Below are positions 1-11,324 of a stretch of 64,000 bases of DNA, piece by piece. Origin of the DNA: Chlorops oryzae (taxonomy: Eukaryota; Arthropoda; Insecta; Diptera; Chloropidae); contig CM035807.1 in NCBI GenBank assembly GCA_020466095.1, forward strand, positions 8,200,697-8,264,696. Direction: 5' to 3'. Made by a program: the position numbers and the translations under genes. Positions within the stretch are counted from its first letter, which is position 1. Each line of letters opens with the position of its first letter. The notes under the pieces were generated by a model. It was not told the origin of the DNA. It did not search any database and was given only the letters and a program-made list of their open reading frames with translations.

Positions 1-820
1 AAATGAAGCGAAAAGAGTTTAAAAAATAAAATAGAAAATCAAAAGAATTGAAATGGAAAGCAAGTTTTAAGGAACTCTGACATTGTCGTCGCTGTGTGTG
101 TTGTGTCGCGTCGTGGCAGAAAAATTAAGAAATCAGCAGTGCTGGTAGGTAGTTATGCAGCCAGTGGCAACCTATGCAAAACTTTTCCATTTCCCCGCGA
201 AAGAGTTTCCAAAATGATATTTCATTTCATTGAGAAAGAGCATTAGGGTGTGGGGAAAAGTAGAAGAAAATCAAAATAAATAAGTATAAAGAAAAGAAAT
301 AAAGGGTGTTCTAAGGTCCTCCGGATCTTTTGTTGCAAAACTTGAAATTTCTTTTGGATTCGTGGAAAAGAAATTTGTGTATTGCTCTGATATTACACAA
401 AATGAAAATGGTGTTTGAAAACAAAAAAAAAGAGTAGCCTTGAAGATCTCAGTGCGAGGATGGTTGAAGAAAAGTTGCAGGAAGTTCTTGGGAATTTTTT
501 GATCAAATCGCTTGAATTATGAATTAGAAGAAAAGAAAAAAATGCAATTTCATTTCTCATTCAAAACTATAACCTAGACTTTTGACGTTTCTGGGAAAAT
601 AATTTGCAACAAACATACATACATCTCCAAGACGTTGTGAACAAAATCTAATATGATTACGATTGTCCCTTTTGAGTACTGAAGAAAGAAAAGGCACATT
701 TGAGAGAATCAGATCTCGTCAAAGGGCAATACTATAGTGAAGGACTTCCCGAAGTGGATCGCAGAAATACAATCAGGTTCTTTATCATCATCCCCATCAT
801 TAGAGAAGGGCGATGAGGAT
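1..820. other. AT-rich non-coding, nothing recognised
   Basis: No open frame with coding character, no repeat pair and no RNA gene is visible. Short A-runs and GA-rich patches lead into the purine tract that follows. Confidence 0.5.
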
Positions 821-1500
821 GAGAGATAGAGAGAGATAGAGAGAGATAAGAGATAAGGAGATAGAGAGAGATAGAGAGAGATAAGAAGAGATAGAGAGAG
901 ATAGAGAAGTAGAGATAGAGATAAGAAGATACAGAGATAAGAGAATAGCAGAGAGATAGAGAGAGAATAGAGAGATAGAGAGAGAATGAGAGGAGGATGC
1001 TAAAGAAAGAAAGAGAAAAGGAGAGTGAAGGTAAGGTAGAAAGAGAGAGAAGAGAGAGAAGAGAGAAAGGAAGAGGAAGAGAAGAGAGAGAAGAAGGAGA
1101 GAGAAGGAGAGAGAAGAGAGAGAGAGAAGGAGAGAGAGAGGAGAGAGAAGGAGAGAGAAGGAGAGAGGGAGAAGGAGAGAGGAGAAGAAGAGAGAGAAGA
1201 GAGGAAGAGAGAGAGGAGAGAGAAGGAGAAGAGAAGGAGAGAGAAGGAGAGAGAGAAGGAGAGGAGAAGGAGAGAGAGAGAGAGAAGAGAGAGAAGGAGA
1301 GAGAAGAGAGAGAGAAGAGAAGAAGAGGAGAGAGGAGAGAGAGAGAAGAGAGAGGAGAGAGGAGAGAGAGGAGAGAGAAGGAGAAGAGAGAGAGAGAGAG
1401 AAGGAGAGGAAGAGAGAGAAGAAGCGAGAAGAGAAGGGAGAGAGAAAGAGTAGAAGAGTAGAGAGAAGGAGAGAAGAGGAAGAGAAAGAGGAGGAGAGTG
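821..1500. repeat. GA/GATA-rich purine tract
   Basis: About 680 bp is almost entirely A and G on the + strand. The first part (about 823-990) is an irregular array of GAGATA/GAGAGATA units. The rest is irregular GA, GAA and GGA runs with only occasional T or C. Both strands read as open frames (Arg/Glu-rich on +, Ser/Leu-rich on -) purely because of composition, so no protein is called. Such homopurine-homopyrimidine DNA can form triplex (H-DNA) and carries many GAGAG pentamers, the core recognised by GAGA factor in flies. Confidence 0.9.
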
Positions 1501-2679
1501 AGCAGAGAGGAAAGAAGTAAGAGAATTAAAGCATTGTAAGATAGACAAGTTAAGCTTACCTATCGAAGATTGAGAACATAACAAATGGAAGAGAAAGAGT
1601 AGACAGATTAAGTATAAGAAGAGTCAAGAACATAGAGGACTTTCAAGTGAGCAGCTAGAATCATCGAATATTTAAAATTAAGTTTTTAAATAAATTAAGT
1701 CTTTCCATTGCAAATTATTTAAGCATATACATAACTTTGAAGGCATCTAAGAATCGTATTAGATAAATAAAGATCAATGAATTAAGATTTCATTGACTTT
1801 CAGCATCGAGCAAAATTCCTTAAATACATTTCGTTTCAATAATTTAAGTAAACGAATTTCAAAATTTTGCACAGACCCATGAACGCGAAATAAACCTAAT
1901 TTAAGCAATTACCAACAAAAGCAACTCTATGATTATTAAGTAAATGGAAATTAATGAGAATAATTTACAATTTCATATATTAGAATTCAGGCAGAATTCT
2001 TCGAAAACGAATCCTTTCAATAATCAAAATTTGTTAATTCAACTAATTCATAAACATTTTGATCCAAATAAGAATGATTCATGACACAGCGCAATGAAAC
2101 CATCAATTTTAAAGGCAATTAACCAAAAAAAGAATTCTGTGATTATTAAGATAAATGTAGACAAGTTTGATCATGACCGAAAATTCAAACAATTTTCATA
2201 CTATTCAGAAATTCAGGCAGAAATTCTTCGAAATACTCGTAATCGTTGTCAAAATCAAAATTTTGTTAATGTAAACTGAAATTTCATAAAATTTTGCATC
2301 ACCACAACCAAGAAAACCAACAGAAACAACAGCAGCAACGAAACCAATTCAACGAATACATCAATTACAACAGCAACAAAAGCAACTCAACTAATGATTG
2401 TTTACGTCAACAATTTTGGAAACCTAAATGAACATATTTTGACAAAATATAATACATTATGTAAAAGGCAGTAAGCCTTCTGTGGAAACGACTCCTAAAT
2501 GAAGTCGACAATGTGTGTTAACTTTCGAACATTCATTGGCATTTGTGATGATGAATAAGTGATATGGCTTCAGGGCTGAAGCGCTCGAGGTTTTGAGGCC
2601 TGCAATATATACATACATAATATTTTGTTTATTTCCTTTTGTCTTTTTTCTATCATTTTTTTTTTTTTTTATCTTACAG
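1501..2679. other. AT-rich non-coding; CAA-rich patch near 2320-2400
   Basis: Very AT-rich. Around 2300-2400 there is an ACAGCAACAA-type patch. No coding region or element ends are seen. The last about 20 bases (to 2679) form a T-run ending in a good splice-acceptor sequence for the candidate exon that follows. Confidence 0.45.
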
Positions 2680-2895
2680 CACCTTTTCGAATACGGAGTT
2701 CCAACAAAGGCGACAAAGATCCTGCCGATTTTCCATTACGAAAAAATAGGGCCTTATAATAGCCCGAACTGCGAGCTTCTGCATCCTGAAGGAAGAATCT
2801 TTTACGGCCGTTGCAGACTCGTTCGGCTGTGGAGCTGGTATCACAGAACAATGATGCTTCAAACCAGACATGACGTTAGTGCCTCTCCGAACAAG
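2680..2895 (+). CDS. Candidate internal exon, protein unknown (216 nt, phase 0)
   Basis: The stretch is preceded by a run of about 14 T and then ATCTTACAG, a strong 3' splice site, and followed by AAG|GTAAAA, a usable 5' splice site. Between them are exactly 72 codons without a stop, in a GC-richer island than the flanks. The peptide begins HLFEYGVPTK and ends DVSASPNK; I do not recognise it. The opposite strand is also open and contains MENRQDLCRLCW, whose CRLC resembles the start of a ZAD zinc-binding domain of insect zinc-finger proteins, followed by a possible donor (GTAAGA) near 2678. So the true strand is uncertain. It could also be chance. Seen: splice-like signals and open frames. Inferred: exon status. 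Confidence 0.25.
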
Positions 2896-3585
2896 GTAAA
2901 ACTTATAAATTAATTATTGACAGGAGCATAGTCTTTAGCAATTCTTTCATAAGGACAATATAAAATGGCATTTGCGTCTGTGTGTGCTAGTGTGTTGTTA
3001 TAGTTGGTATCAATTATTGTTTTTGTGCTCATTAATGATGTATATGGTTTGATGATTTGTCGTTTTCTATAATGTTTCTCAAATAGCTAACAACAACAAC
3101 AACAACGTCAAACGAAAACACTTTTAAATTAAGCTTTGAAATTTAATTAATTGTAACATGACTGTGCCTAAGGACTGTTTAAGGATAAAAATTTTTTTTT
3201 TTAAAGTATTTTTATGCGAACCATTTCTTGTGCACGCCGAAAAGTATGCTCGCAAAAAATCGTTTAACCATATAAACTGGGGCAAACGCATTGAGACGTA
3301 AATAAGAAATTGAAATGCGCTGCTGGCAATGTAAATAATGAGCGGGAATTTTAACGATTTTTTTTTTTGATGGGTTTCCTCGTCAAGTCAGGTGCGTGCG
3401 GAAAGGGTCCCTCCCACATGGGAGACGGTAGATTCGCATGTATTTGCTGGATGATCGGAAAACAATTTTCAAGAAAATAAGAAAAATCTATTTGAGACTA
3501 AAGATCAGTTGTAGAGCAACAGAAAATTTTTTCAATTGCATTAAAAGAGAATCCAGACCAAAGAAGCCTGTTCAAAAACAAATTT
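2896..3585. other. Non-coding, CAA microsatellite near 3095
   Basis: Contains a short CAA run (about 3091-3107) and T-rich runs at 3192 and 3360. Nothing else is recognised. Confidence 0.4.
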
Positions 3586-3792
3586 TTAGAAAATATTTTA
3601 ATTCCGCACCAAAAAGTATGCATATAAATATTTCGAATATTTCCGATAGTCAGAAATCCGTGGATACTTGTAGCTATGTCTGTTCAAGCACATATTGAGC
3701 AAGTGGATCTGTAGCTTAGGCTGAAAATTATCCAGTTTTTTCTTCTTAATATTCAAATGCATACCCTTAGGGGTTAAATTTAAATACCCAGC
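3586..3792. mobile_element. MITE family B, copy 1 (diverged)
   Basis: The left arm has ATTTTAATTCCGCACC then AAAAAGTATGCATATAAATA. The right arm, reverse-complemented, carries the matching GGTATGCAT...GAATATT block. Similar arm pairs recur at 13703-13947 and 28585-28828, and the interiors share a TTGTGGCT-TTGTC-like segment. No transposase is present. Ends and target duplication are blurred by mutation, so the superfamily is not assigned. Confidence 0.5.
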
Positions 3793-4494
3793 CAACTAAA
3801 AGAGGCCGCATGGCCCTCCTAAAGACTCTTCTGCCGGACCGCTAAATGCAACTAATACGCTCCGACAGGATCTCTTAATGATCGTGTTCTTCAGGAGAAA
3901 CGTCAGGGAGCTTTGAAAGGATTCCTTTTACACTCATTTTCGGAGCACTCCGAATATGATTGGCTGGGTATTTTCTGTTGCCCCCATCATTTGAATATAT
4001 TCAGCCTTTACGTATGCTACAAATTCTTCAATATTCTGTTTTCCATTCCGAACTCATAACACCCCTACCCATGGAGCTTAGCTAGAGCCATAAGATGATC
4101 CGATACTGCAAAAGGATATTACCGATTTTATGCATTAATATAAATTTCATAGCCGCAAATATATACGTGTATAATTTTTCGGAAAAAAAATTAAAATTTG
4201 TTGTCTTGGATATGAGATTAAGTCTTCACTCTTTGGATGTTTTCTCTTATAGATCATCCGTTCGACCTTTTAACCCTCTTCTAACGCCACTGACAACAAT
4301 GTTCTAATGGATTTATACTGATATAAGAGAGACAGAGAGCGAGAAGGAGAGAAAGAGAGAGAGGGGCCTACATTTCGTCGGATTAAGAAGAGTAGAACGT
4401 CAAACAGTTGCAATTAAATATTTTAACAGAAATTAAAAGCATGAAGGCTGAAGAGCTTGAGAGTTATGCTTTTTTTCCTTCTTCCTCTATGCAG
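3793..4494. other. Non-coding; short GA-rich patch 4322-4365
   Basis: Nothing coding is recognised. A short GA-rich stretch sits near 4322-4365. A long pyrimidine run (about 4469-4490) ends in TATGCAG and serves as the acceptor of the next candidate exon. Confidence 0.4.
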
Positions 4495-4626
4495 GTATGT
4501 AAGAGCTTCTGCTACATTAACTACACTTACACAGTTACAGAAAAAATAGCAACAACGACACAACAACAAAATCTTTATTGCAATTTCGAATGCCATAAGC
4601 ATCGCTTTGGTCGCTGGCGTGGGCCT
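4495..4626 (+). CDS. Candidate internal exon, protein unknown (132 nt, phase 0)
   Basis: A very strong acceptor (about 20 pyrimidines then TATGCAG) and a consensus donor (CCT|GTAAGT) bound exactly 44 open codons. The other two + frames have early stops. The peptide begins VCKSFCYINY and ends with a Cys/His/Arg-rich CNFECHKHRFGRWRGP. I do not recognise the family. Like the candidate at 2680-2895 it is on the + strand and keeps phase, so both could belong to one transcript, but no start or further exon is identified. It could equally be a pseudo-exon. Confidence 0.22.
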
Positions 4627-5714
4627 GTAAGTTCTTGTGAGCTCAAAATCATTAGAAGCGAAATCTGCTGCATTTAATTCAACGAACTAAGAAAAAAAAA
4701 AAAAAAAATTTAAAATTTTTTCTAATTTTTCCGTTGATTTTCGTCTCTCTCCTTCTTTGGCCTCGTCGAGCATTATTACAAAATATCTTGTATATTTTAC
4801 TTTACTCATTTCTTTTTGACATTATTTGGACGGTCTTGCGTTCCTTGGAATCCTTCGAAGGCTTCAGTTCATTTCAAAATATTTGACTTGGATTTAGAGG
4901 TTCTTAGGTTGCCTGAACTTTTACATCCAATGGCAGGCTCATTCTTGCCTCCCCCGCCCTCCCGAAAGCCATCTAACAGCGCAACCATCGTAATGAAATC
5001 CCTTCGAATGCTGTTTCTGACTCGCTCGCTTGATAAGAATGCAAGGCCATGCCTTTAATGTTGTACGCCATTATAATTTGTAGAATGTGCGAGCTCTGTC
5101 GGTGGGTGGGCGCATCGCTGGCGAGGACGGCGGAAATGCTTAGCAATTATGTTGCCAGTGCAAGTGTAATGAGTTGCATTAATACGAAAATGTGCATTGC
5201 AATTGCATTGCAGTGAGCAGCTAACGCTGAGCAGCTGGCGGCACTAAGCTTGCCCCAATAACATTCTAGTCGGTTGAAATGTACGTATTTATGTATGCAT
5301 GTAAATAGTAACCCCTCAAAATACATATTTACATTCATTCGAGTGTAATTGTTGACTGGCTATCTCTTTCGTGAAGTGGCAAAAAGTGGCGTGAATTTAT
5401 GCAAATTAATGTTTTTATGATGTTTTTCTTAAAAACTAATTCTGTGTGAATTTTTCTTTTCATTTCTGAACTAAAAATTCCTATCATCGAAATGTATTAA
5501 TATAAACTATTCGATTATTAGGCTTTTAAATATGTTGGTAGATAAAAGTAATTGCTTGAAACTATCGTTTTGAATGATCTAAATTGTTTTTGGAATAGTC
5601 AAAGACAAATTATTGAGATACTATTGCGCAGTGTCTTTGAAATATCCTTGAACAAACTATTTTAGAAAGCTTTCTTTCAAAATAGTAATGCAATGTGTCA
5701 TAAAATCTGTTATT
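4627..5714. other. Non-coding
   Basis: Contains an A-run at about 4692-4708 and moderately GC-rich sequence at 5040-5260. No family is recognised in any frame. Confidence 0.4.
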
Positions 5715-7480
5715 AAGGACAGAAATATAATTCAAAAGCATATAAGTTAACCAGTAATAGAATCTAAAGTGACTTATCCAAAAGTAATCTCAAAACTTGT
5801 ATCCTGTTTTGTAATTTTTCAAAAATTTTAATATTGTTCCGATGAACCATCTGCAATTTGAGCGTGATTTTTTCAACACCATTATTATTAGCAGAATTCG
5901 CAGACATTTGATGTCAGTGGAAGAACTGCGACAAGAACATTCATAGCAAGATCATGGATAGTATCAGAGCAATATTTAAGCACTGGCCTAATGGATCTAT
6001 TTTATAAGAAAAAAAGGTTAGCTTAGGGTCCCAGAGCTCATCGTCACATCAACAGGAACAGAACATTGGTTAGATGAAAGATCATTTAAGAAATTAGTCC
6101 CTATAAATATTCCATGAAAATGGGCGGAGCTAAGTCATTGGTCCATAAACTTCATATGTCATAGTTTTTATCTATTTTCAAGTCTAAACCTTTGAGATTA
6201 ATAGTTGGGCTTTCTTATTCAAGAATTCAAGTGGATAGTCTGTTACCTCAGAAAGTTCATTATCCATAGTAACATCGCGATAGGAAAATCCTTCTAAAAC
6301 TTTGGAAAGCCCGTGGAGATTCTTCTCTTTCCCGCAACTTTTTAAAATATTTTACGACTATGAATAATGAGAATTGGCTTCCTTGCAGATGGGCTAAAAC
6401 TTAACAGACAAGAATACATATTCTCGGACCATACATTATTTTCATGGATTATTACTCTCAGTACTGCAATTTATCGAGCTTTTCAATTATACTCTAGCAA
6501 GCAGTCTCACTATCTATCCCGGTATCTCCGTTCGCATGGTCTTCGTTCTGCGATACTCTTCAGCTGCGTGTAAATAATTTGAAAACTTTGCTGCCACAAC
6601 TCAATGATCGATGACAAATATCGTTAGCGGAAGCGTAACGGTCAGCACGAAAAAGTCCAGCAAAAGTTGCTATTCTTTTTCTAAATTTAAGTGGGGAACT
6701 TTCGTAAGAAATTGCGTATACATTTTCAAGAAGAGAATGACGAAAAAACCACAAAAATTAATGAATGAGACGGAATTGCATTAAGCGATCAGACTGGGTG
6801 AAAGAATGAGAGCTTACAGAAGAGGAAATTCCATATTGCTCAGGAAATGCAGATATTACGGGGTTCATTAAACTAAGCTCCTTATACTCTGTATACTGTA
6901 TCGCAGTGATCAACATGTTTTGCGTTCTTCATTATTTTAGCACGGACATTTACAATTCGTTTTGGTACTTCTTCTTAAAATTAGCAATAAAAAATGCTCA
7001 ATTCTAAATATTTGACAAACACATTTTCATTCTTAAAGAAAGTAACTCTTACAACCCATGGCAGTCCCTATTAAACCGAGCATAATTTTACCTGCTACCT
7101 GCACTCACAAATTCAACCCCTTTTTCCCATTTTCGGCAAGTGGTTTTTGAAAGTTAATATTATGACAAAATAATAGTTTAAACGTTTCCAAAATGTTTTA
7201 AGGGTCGCATCGTGCTCCGAAAACCCAAAAAAAAAATTTTTTTTAGGGTAAGTTGGTATCCTTGATAGTTTCCATGGATATGGTCCTTTTGCTTGGGCCA
7301 AGTGGATTTTTAAGTTATTAAGGCCAAAAATGACGTTTAATTTAAATTACAAAATTGGTTGTGGAAAGAACTGGCAAAGAAATGAAAAAATCCCAAAAAA
7401 AGAGAAATTCGGATAATCTCAAGAAAGCATGTTTACCCATAAAAGTCCCTTATTGATACATATTATATATTAAGAGGACT
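5715..7480. repeat. Large direct duplication, copy A
   Basis: Matches 7757-9520 in the same orientation at an offset of about 2.0 kb. Shared anchors include ATGGATAGTATCAGAGCAAT, AAAATGGGCGGAGCTAAGTC, CGTTAGCGGAAGCGTAACGG, TACTCTGTATACTGTATCGC and CATGTTTACCCAT. The copies differ by dense one-base insertions, deletions and substitutions. The middle (about 6960-7320) is barely alignable. No gene is seen in it. Confidence 0.85.
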
Positions 7481-7756
7481 GCTATATTTTTCAGAGTGCG
7501 GTAAAGGTTCCGAAAAAAGTACAACATTACTCCCGTTTATTAATTACATTTTCTTCAGAAAAGGTTAGAGTAAAATCATTTTTCTCAAAAAGCATAGGGC
7601 TTGAATTACAGGGAAATATTTTCTTAACATATGGGAAAAAATTTTGCTTTCAACTTGAAGACTGAAAATTTTTCTTCAAAACAAATGTGATTTTAAATTT
7701 GTTGGACGATTTAAAAAAAATGACACCTTGCTAAATATAATATCTCAAAAACTTAT

Positions 7757-9128
7757 GAAGATAGAAATATAACATCAAAAGCCACTATTAGTTAACCAGA
7801 AAGGGAATCTAAAGTCCTTTTTTGTATTTTTTCAGTTTTTAATGATGTTCTCAACATCAGAAATCACAGACAATTTTTTATGTGAGTGGAAGAAACTGCG
7901 ACAAAGACTTTCATAGCAAGAGCCATGGATAGTATCAGAGCAATATTTACAGCAACTGGCCTAAGCGATTCTGTTTCCCTATTAAGAAAAAAATGCAAGA
8001 ACTTTGGTATCCCAAAGAGCTGATCGTCACATCAACAGGAACAGAAACATTTTAAGAGATCAAGATCATTTGAAGAAATTAGTCCCTATATAATAAATCC
8101 AGTGAAAATGGGCGGAGCTAAGTCATTGAGTCCATAAGACTTCATATGCATAGTTTTTTGATTATTTTTCAAGTCTTAAAACCTTTTGAGATTAAATAGT
8201 TGGGCTTTCTTATTCAAGAAGATTTCAATGTGGATATGTTTGTTACCTCAGAAACTTCATTATTCCATAGTTAACATCGCGATAGAAAATTCCTTCTAAA
8301 ACTTTGAAAGCCCGAGGAATTTCTTCAATCTTTCCCTCAACTTTTTAAAATATTTTAATATGAATTAATGAAGAATTACCTTTCCTTGCAGATGGGCTTA
8401 AGAACTTAACAACAAGAATACAATTCTGGACCATAAATTATTTTCATGGATTATTACTCTCAGTACTGCAATTTTCGCGCTTTTAATTTTATACTCTCAC
8501 TTCTCACTTCTCTCTCCTCGGTTCTCCGTTCGCTGGTCTTCGTTATGCGTTCTCTTCAGCTGCGTGTAAAATAATTTGAAAACTTTGCTGCCACAATCAA
8601 AATGAAAAAATCGTTAGCGGAAGCGTAACGGTCAGCACGAAAGTCCACGCAAAAGTTGCTATTCTTTTTCTAATTTATATGCACTTTCCTAAGAAATTCT
8701 ATACATTTTCAAGAAGAGAAATGACGAAAAAAAAACCACAAAAAAAAATTAAATGAAATGAGACGGGAAGCAAAGCGATCAGATGGGGGGAAAGAAGAGA
8801 GCAGCAGAAGAGGAAATTCCATTTGCCAGAAATGCAGATATTACGCGGGGTTCCTACTTAACTATGCTCCTTATACTCTGTATACTGTATCGCAGTGTTC
8901 ACCATTGTTTTGCGTTCTTCATTATTTTGCCACATTTTCTTTTCGTTTTGTTTCTTCTTCGTCTTCTCTTTCTGTATCCTCGTTGCGTCCTGGGACTTGG
9001 TGCGTTCACATTTTTCGCTGCAGCTGTTGGGTCCTTTTTTTTTTTTTTTGTTCGCCGCAAATTGTAAACTTTTAACTTTTGTAGTTAGACAAGATTGCAA
9101 TATTACAAGACAGACTCCGTTCTTCCCT

Positions 9129-9161
<33 letters not shown>

Positions 9162-9520
9162 CCGTGCAGTTTCTTGCGCTTCATAGCTGGTCTTTCTTGG
9201 CTTTCACCTTGCGTTACCGATTTTATGCACCTTCAACAATGCCACAAACACCGCAAGTGATGGCAAACGGTATCGCTTGCCTTGGCCAAGGTGGAGGGGG
9301 GTAGCAACATGGATTTTAATTCAAAAACTTGCGCGCAAAAATGCACGTTTAATGGAAATTTACTACCTTTGCGTTGAGTGGAAAGAACTGAGCAAAGAAA
9401 TGAAAAAAAAAAAAAACAGCAAGAGAAAGAGAAAATAGTGTGGCAGTAATGCTAAAAGAAAAACCATGTTTACCCATTCAATAAGTCCGCTTATATAAAC
9501 ATATACATATATTCACAGAG
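7757..9520. repeat. Large direct duplication, copy B
   Basis: Second copy of the unit described at 5715-7480. From about 8750 on it contains sequence weakly kept in copy A, including a T-run near 9035 and a TG microsatellite at 9129-9152. Overlapping short open frames at 8758-9260 lie on both strands with no recognisable domain and are not called as genes. Confidence 0.85.
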
Positions 9521-10105
9521 GGACGCGCATGCATACATAGTTGAATGTTCATGTGCGTGCGTGTGAAAGGGTGTTCGTCGAAGTGGTGAACGAACGAAAA
9601 AGAAATTATTCTTAATTTCAATATTCCTTCGAGGTTAATAAGGTTGTGATAGAATTGATGCTGTTACACAAGATTACACATGTCGCATGGAGGGGCTTTG
9701 AAATTGAATGCGGGGAAAAGACTTTACTGGAACCCAGCTCTACGTCTCGTGATCCGTCAGGCGTTAGGTCTTCTTCTGTCTCACGATTGGGGAGAGGTTA
9801 AAAAACTTGAGAGAGCATTTTTTTCGCTTGAAAGCTCTTGATCGTGACATCTATGCCATAGCCTAAGTATTTTAATGTACAGGATAATCTAGCACTAAAT
9901 ATGGTTCATTTATGTTCTAGGGAAATAGGACATATTCCGATTTCTTTAAATCCTATGAAATTTTTATTCTTAGCAGTGTTCAGAAACGCCCTTGAACTTG
10001 GTAAATAAAGTATTGTTTCCCCACTTCATAAAACTACGGCTCTCAAGGGGTCTTTTGGATTTTCGTTAAAGAAACAATTAATATTGGGAGACTGATGTAC
10101 TCTTA
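9521..10105. other. Non-coding flank of the duplication
   Basis: Apart from the possible small ORF at 9680-9841, nothing is recognised. Confidence 0.35.
9680..9841 (+). CDS. Possible small ORF (53 aa), unknown
   Basis: An ATG-started frame begins MSHGGALKLNAGKRLYWNP and ends LERAFFSLESS. It lies in a GC-richer island than the AT-rich flanks. A second frame is also open here, so the openness may simply reflect composition. No domain, signal peptide or homologue is recognised. It could be a relic of a transposon frame. Confidence 0.1.
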   Translation: MSHGGALKLNAGKRLYWNPALRLVIRQALGLLLSHDWGEVKKLERAFFSLESS

Positions 10106-10422
10106 GGCCCGATATTACAGTGCATACTTAAGGTCTCCTTAGCACTTAAGTAAAGCTTATGTCTGTAAAGCATTTTAACAGTAAAAAGTTTAAGTGCTCC
10201 TTAAATAAGTTTTCAAATTAATTTAATGAAGAATTTCACTAATTTCACGAATTTAAAAAAAAAGTATAAACAAAAAGTCTAGGTTTTTTCAAATGCTGCC
10301 TGCCGAAAACAATTTTCATGAGTTTTGTATAAAAATTTTTACTGTTAAACCGCTTGACACTTAAGGTGTGTTCTTAAGCCTTCAAGTTTCTTTAACTTAA
10401 GTAAACGCTGTAATATCGGGCC
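10106..10422. mobile_element. Harbinger-type MITE, 317 bp
   Basis: Terminal inverted repeats start GGCCCGATATTACAG at the left and end with the complement at the right. Beyond 15 bp they continue imperfectly to CTTAAG. The element is flanked on both sides by TTA, a 3 bp target duplication as made by PIF/Harbinger transposases, whose termini often start GGC/GGG. The interior is AT-rich without a frame, so it is non-autonomous. Confidence 0.75.
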
Positions 10423-10810
10423 TTAGACTACACTGTGATAGCTTTTTTTCAAAAATTTAAAAAGACAAGACCGAATTCAATGGTTTGCCCTTATTTCGGT
10501 CACGAGAAATCGAACTGCTTCATTAGTTTTTTTGAGCTATCGGTACGCCTTCATGAAAAAATTTTTTTCAGTTTTTTTTAACCTCTTTTTGGACCATATC
10601 TATGTATGAGTTGAAGTTTGGTATTCGCAGCTAACACCAAATTTTCTCTGCGATATGCCAAGTACTTCTTCTCAAAAAACCGTTATGATAAAATGACGAA
10701 TTATAGGGACCCATTTAAAGCTCAAAAATCATCTACTATTTTTTATTTTTTATATGAGAAATCCCTGAAGTATACTTCAAAATATTTCAAAATACTTTTT
10801 CAACAAGTAA

Positions 10811-11324
10811 GGGTGTTATAGTCAGGCGAGCCTGACAATAGAATACCCGACACAGACACACGTGTTCAAATAATATTTAATATCAAGAGGTGTTTAAGGC
10901 CATAAGGGGCCCAATATACCGACTTTTGTTAAATTTCTTTATGAAAACCGCCCCTTTGCCACGCCCAATTTTCCAATTTTTTTGAATTCTAATCGGAGGC
11001 TTAGATATACGCTCAAATCCTAAGTTTCATTGATATATTTGGAAAAAGTCCGATTTTGAGGCAGTTTTGAGATTTTTGTGACAGACCCTAGTACTGGAGG
11101 TACCCCTAAAAATGGTCCGATCGGGTCAAGATTTATCAAGATAGCTCAACTCCTTCGATAAGATTACTGTATACAGACAGACAGACGGACAGACAGACGG
11201 ACAGACGTACGGACATGCCTAAATCGAATCTCCTGGTGACGCTGATCATTTCTATATATATTTTGTATGGTCTAGATCGACTGGTTCTGGGTGTTACACA
11301 CAACCACACAAACGCAATATACCC
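10811..11324 (+). repeat. Dispersed fly-type repeat, copy 1
   Basis: Starts GGGTGTTATA and ends near AATATACCC. It contains a 7-bp-stem hairpin (GTCAGGCGAGCCTGAC, 10821-10836), a CCACGCCC box (complement of GGGCGTGG), and a GACAGACAGACGGACAGACG array near 11175-11213, then ATCGAATCTCCTGGTGACGC. This combination is common in interspersed repeats of higher flies. A second, inverted copy lies at 16437-16910. I cannot name the class with certainty. Confidence 0.7.

Noticed and set aside
997..1584. 154- and 194-codon frames on opposite strands
   Set aside because: Both are shadows of the GA-rich tract.
8758..9304. Four overlapping open frames of 69-121 codons
   Set aside because: They occur on both strands in pyrimidine- and TG-rich DNA inside the duplication; no domain, and not preserved in the other copy.
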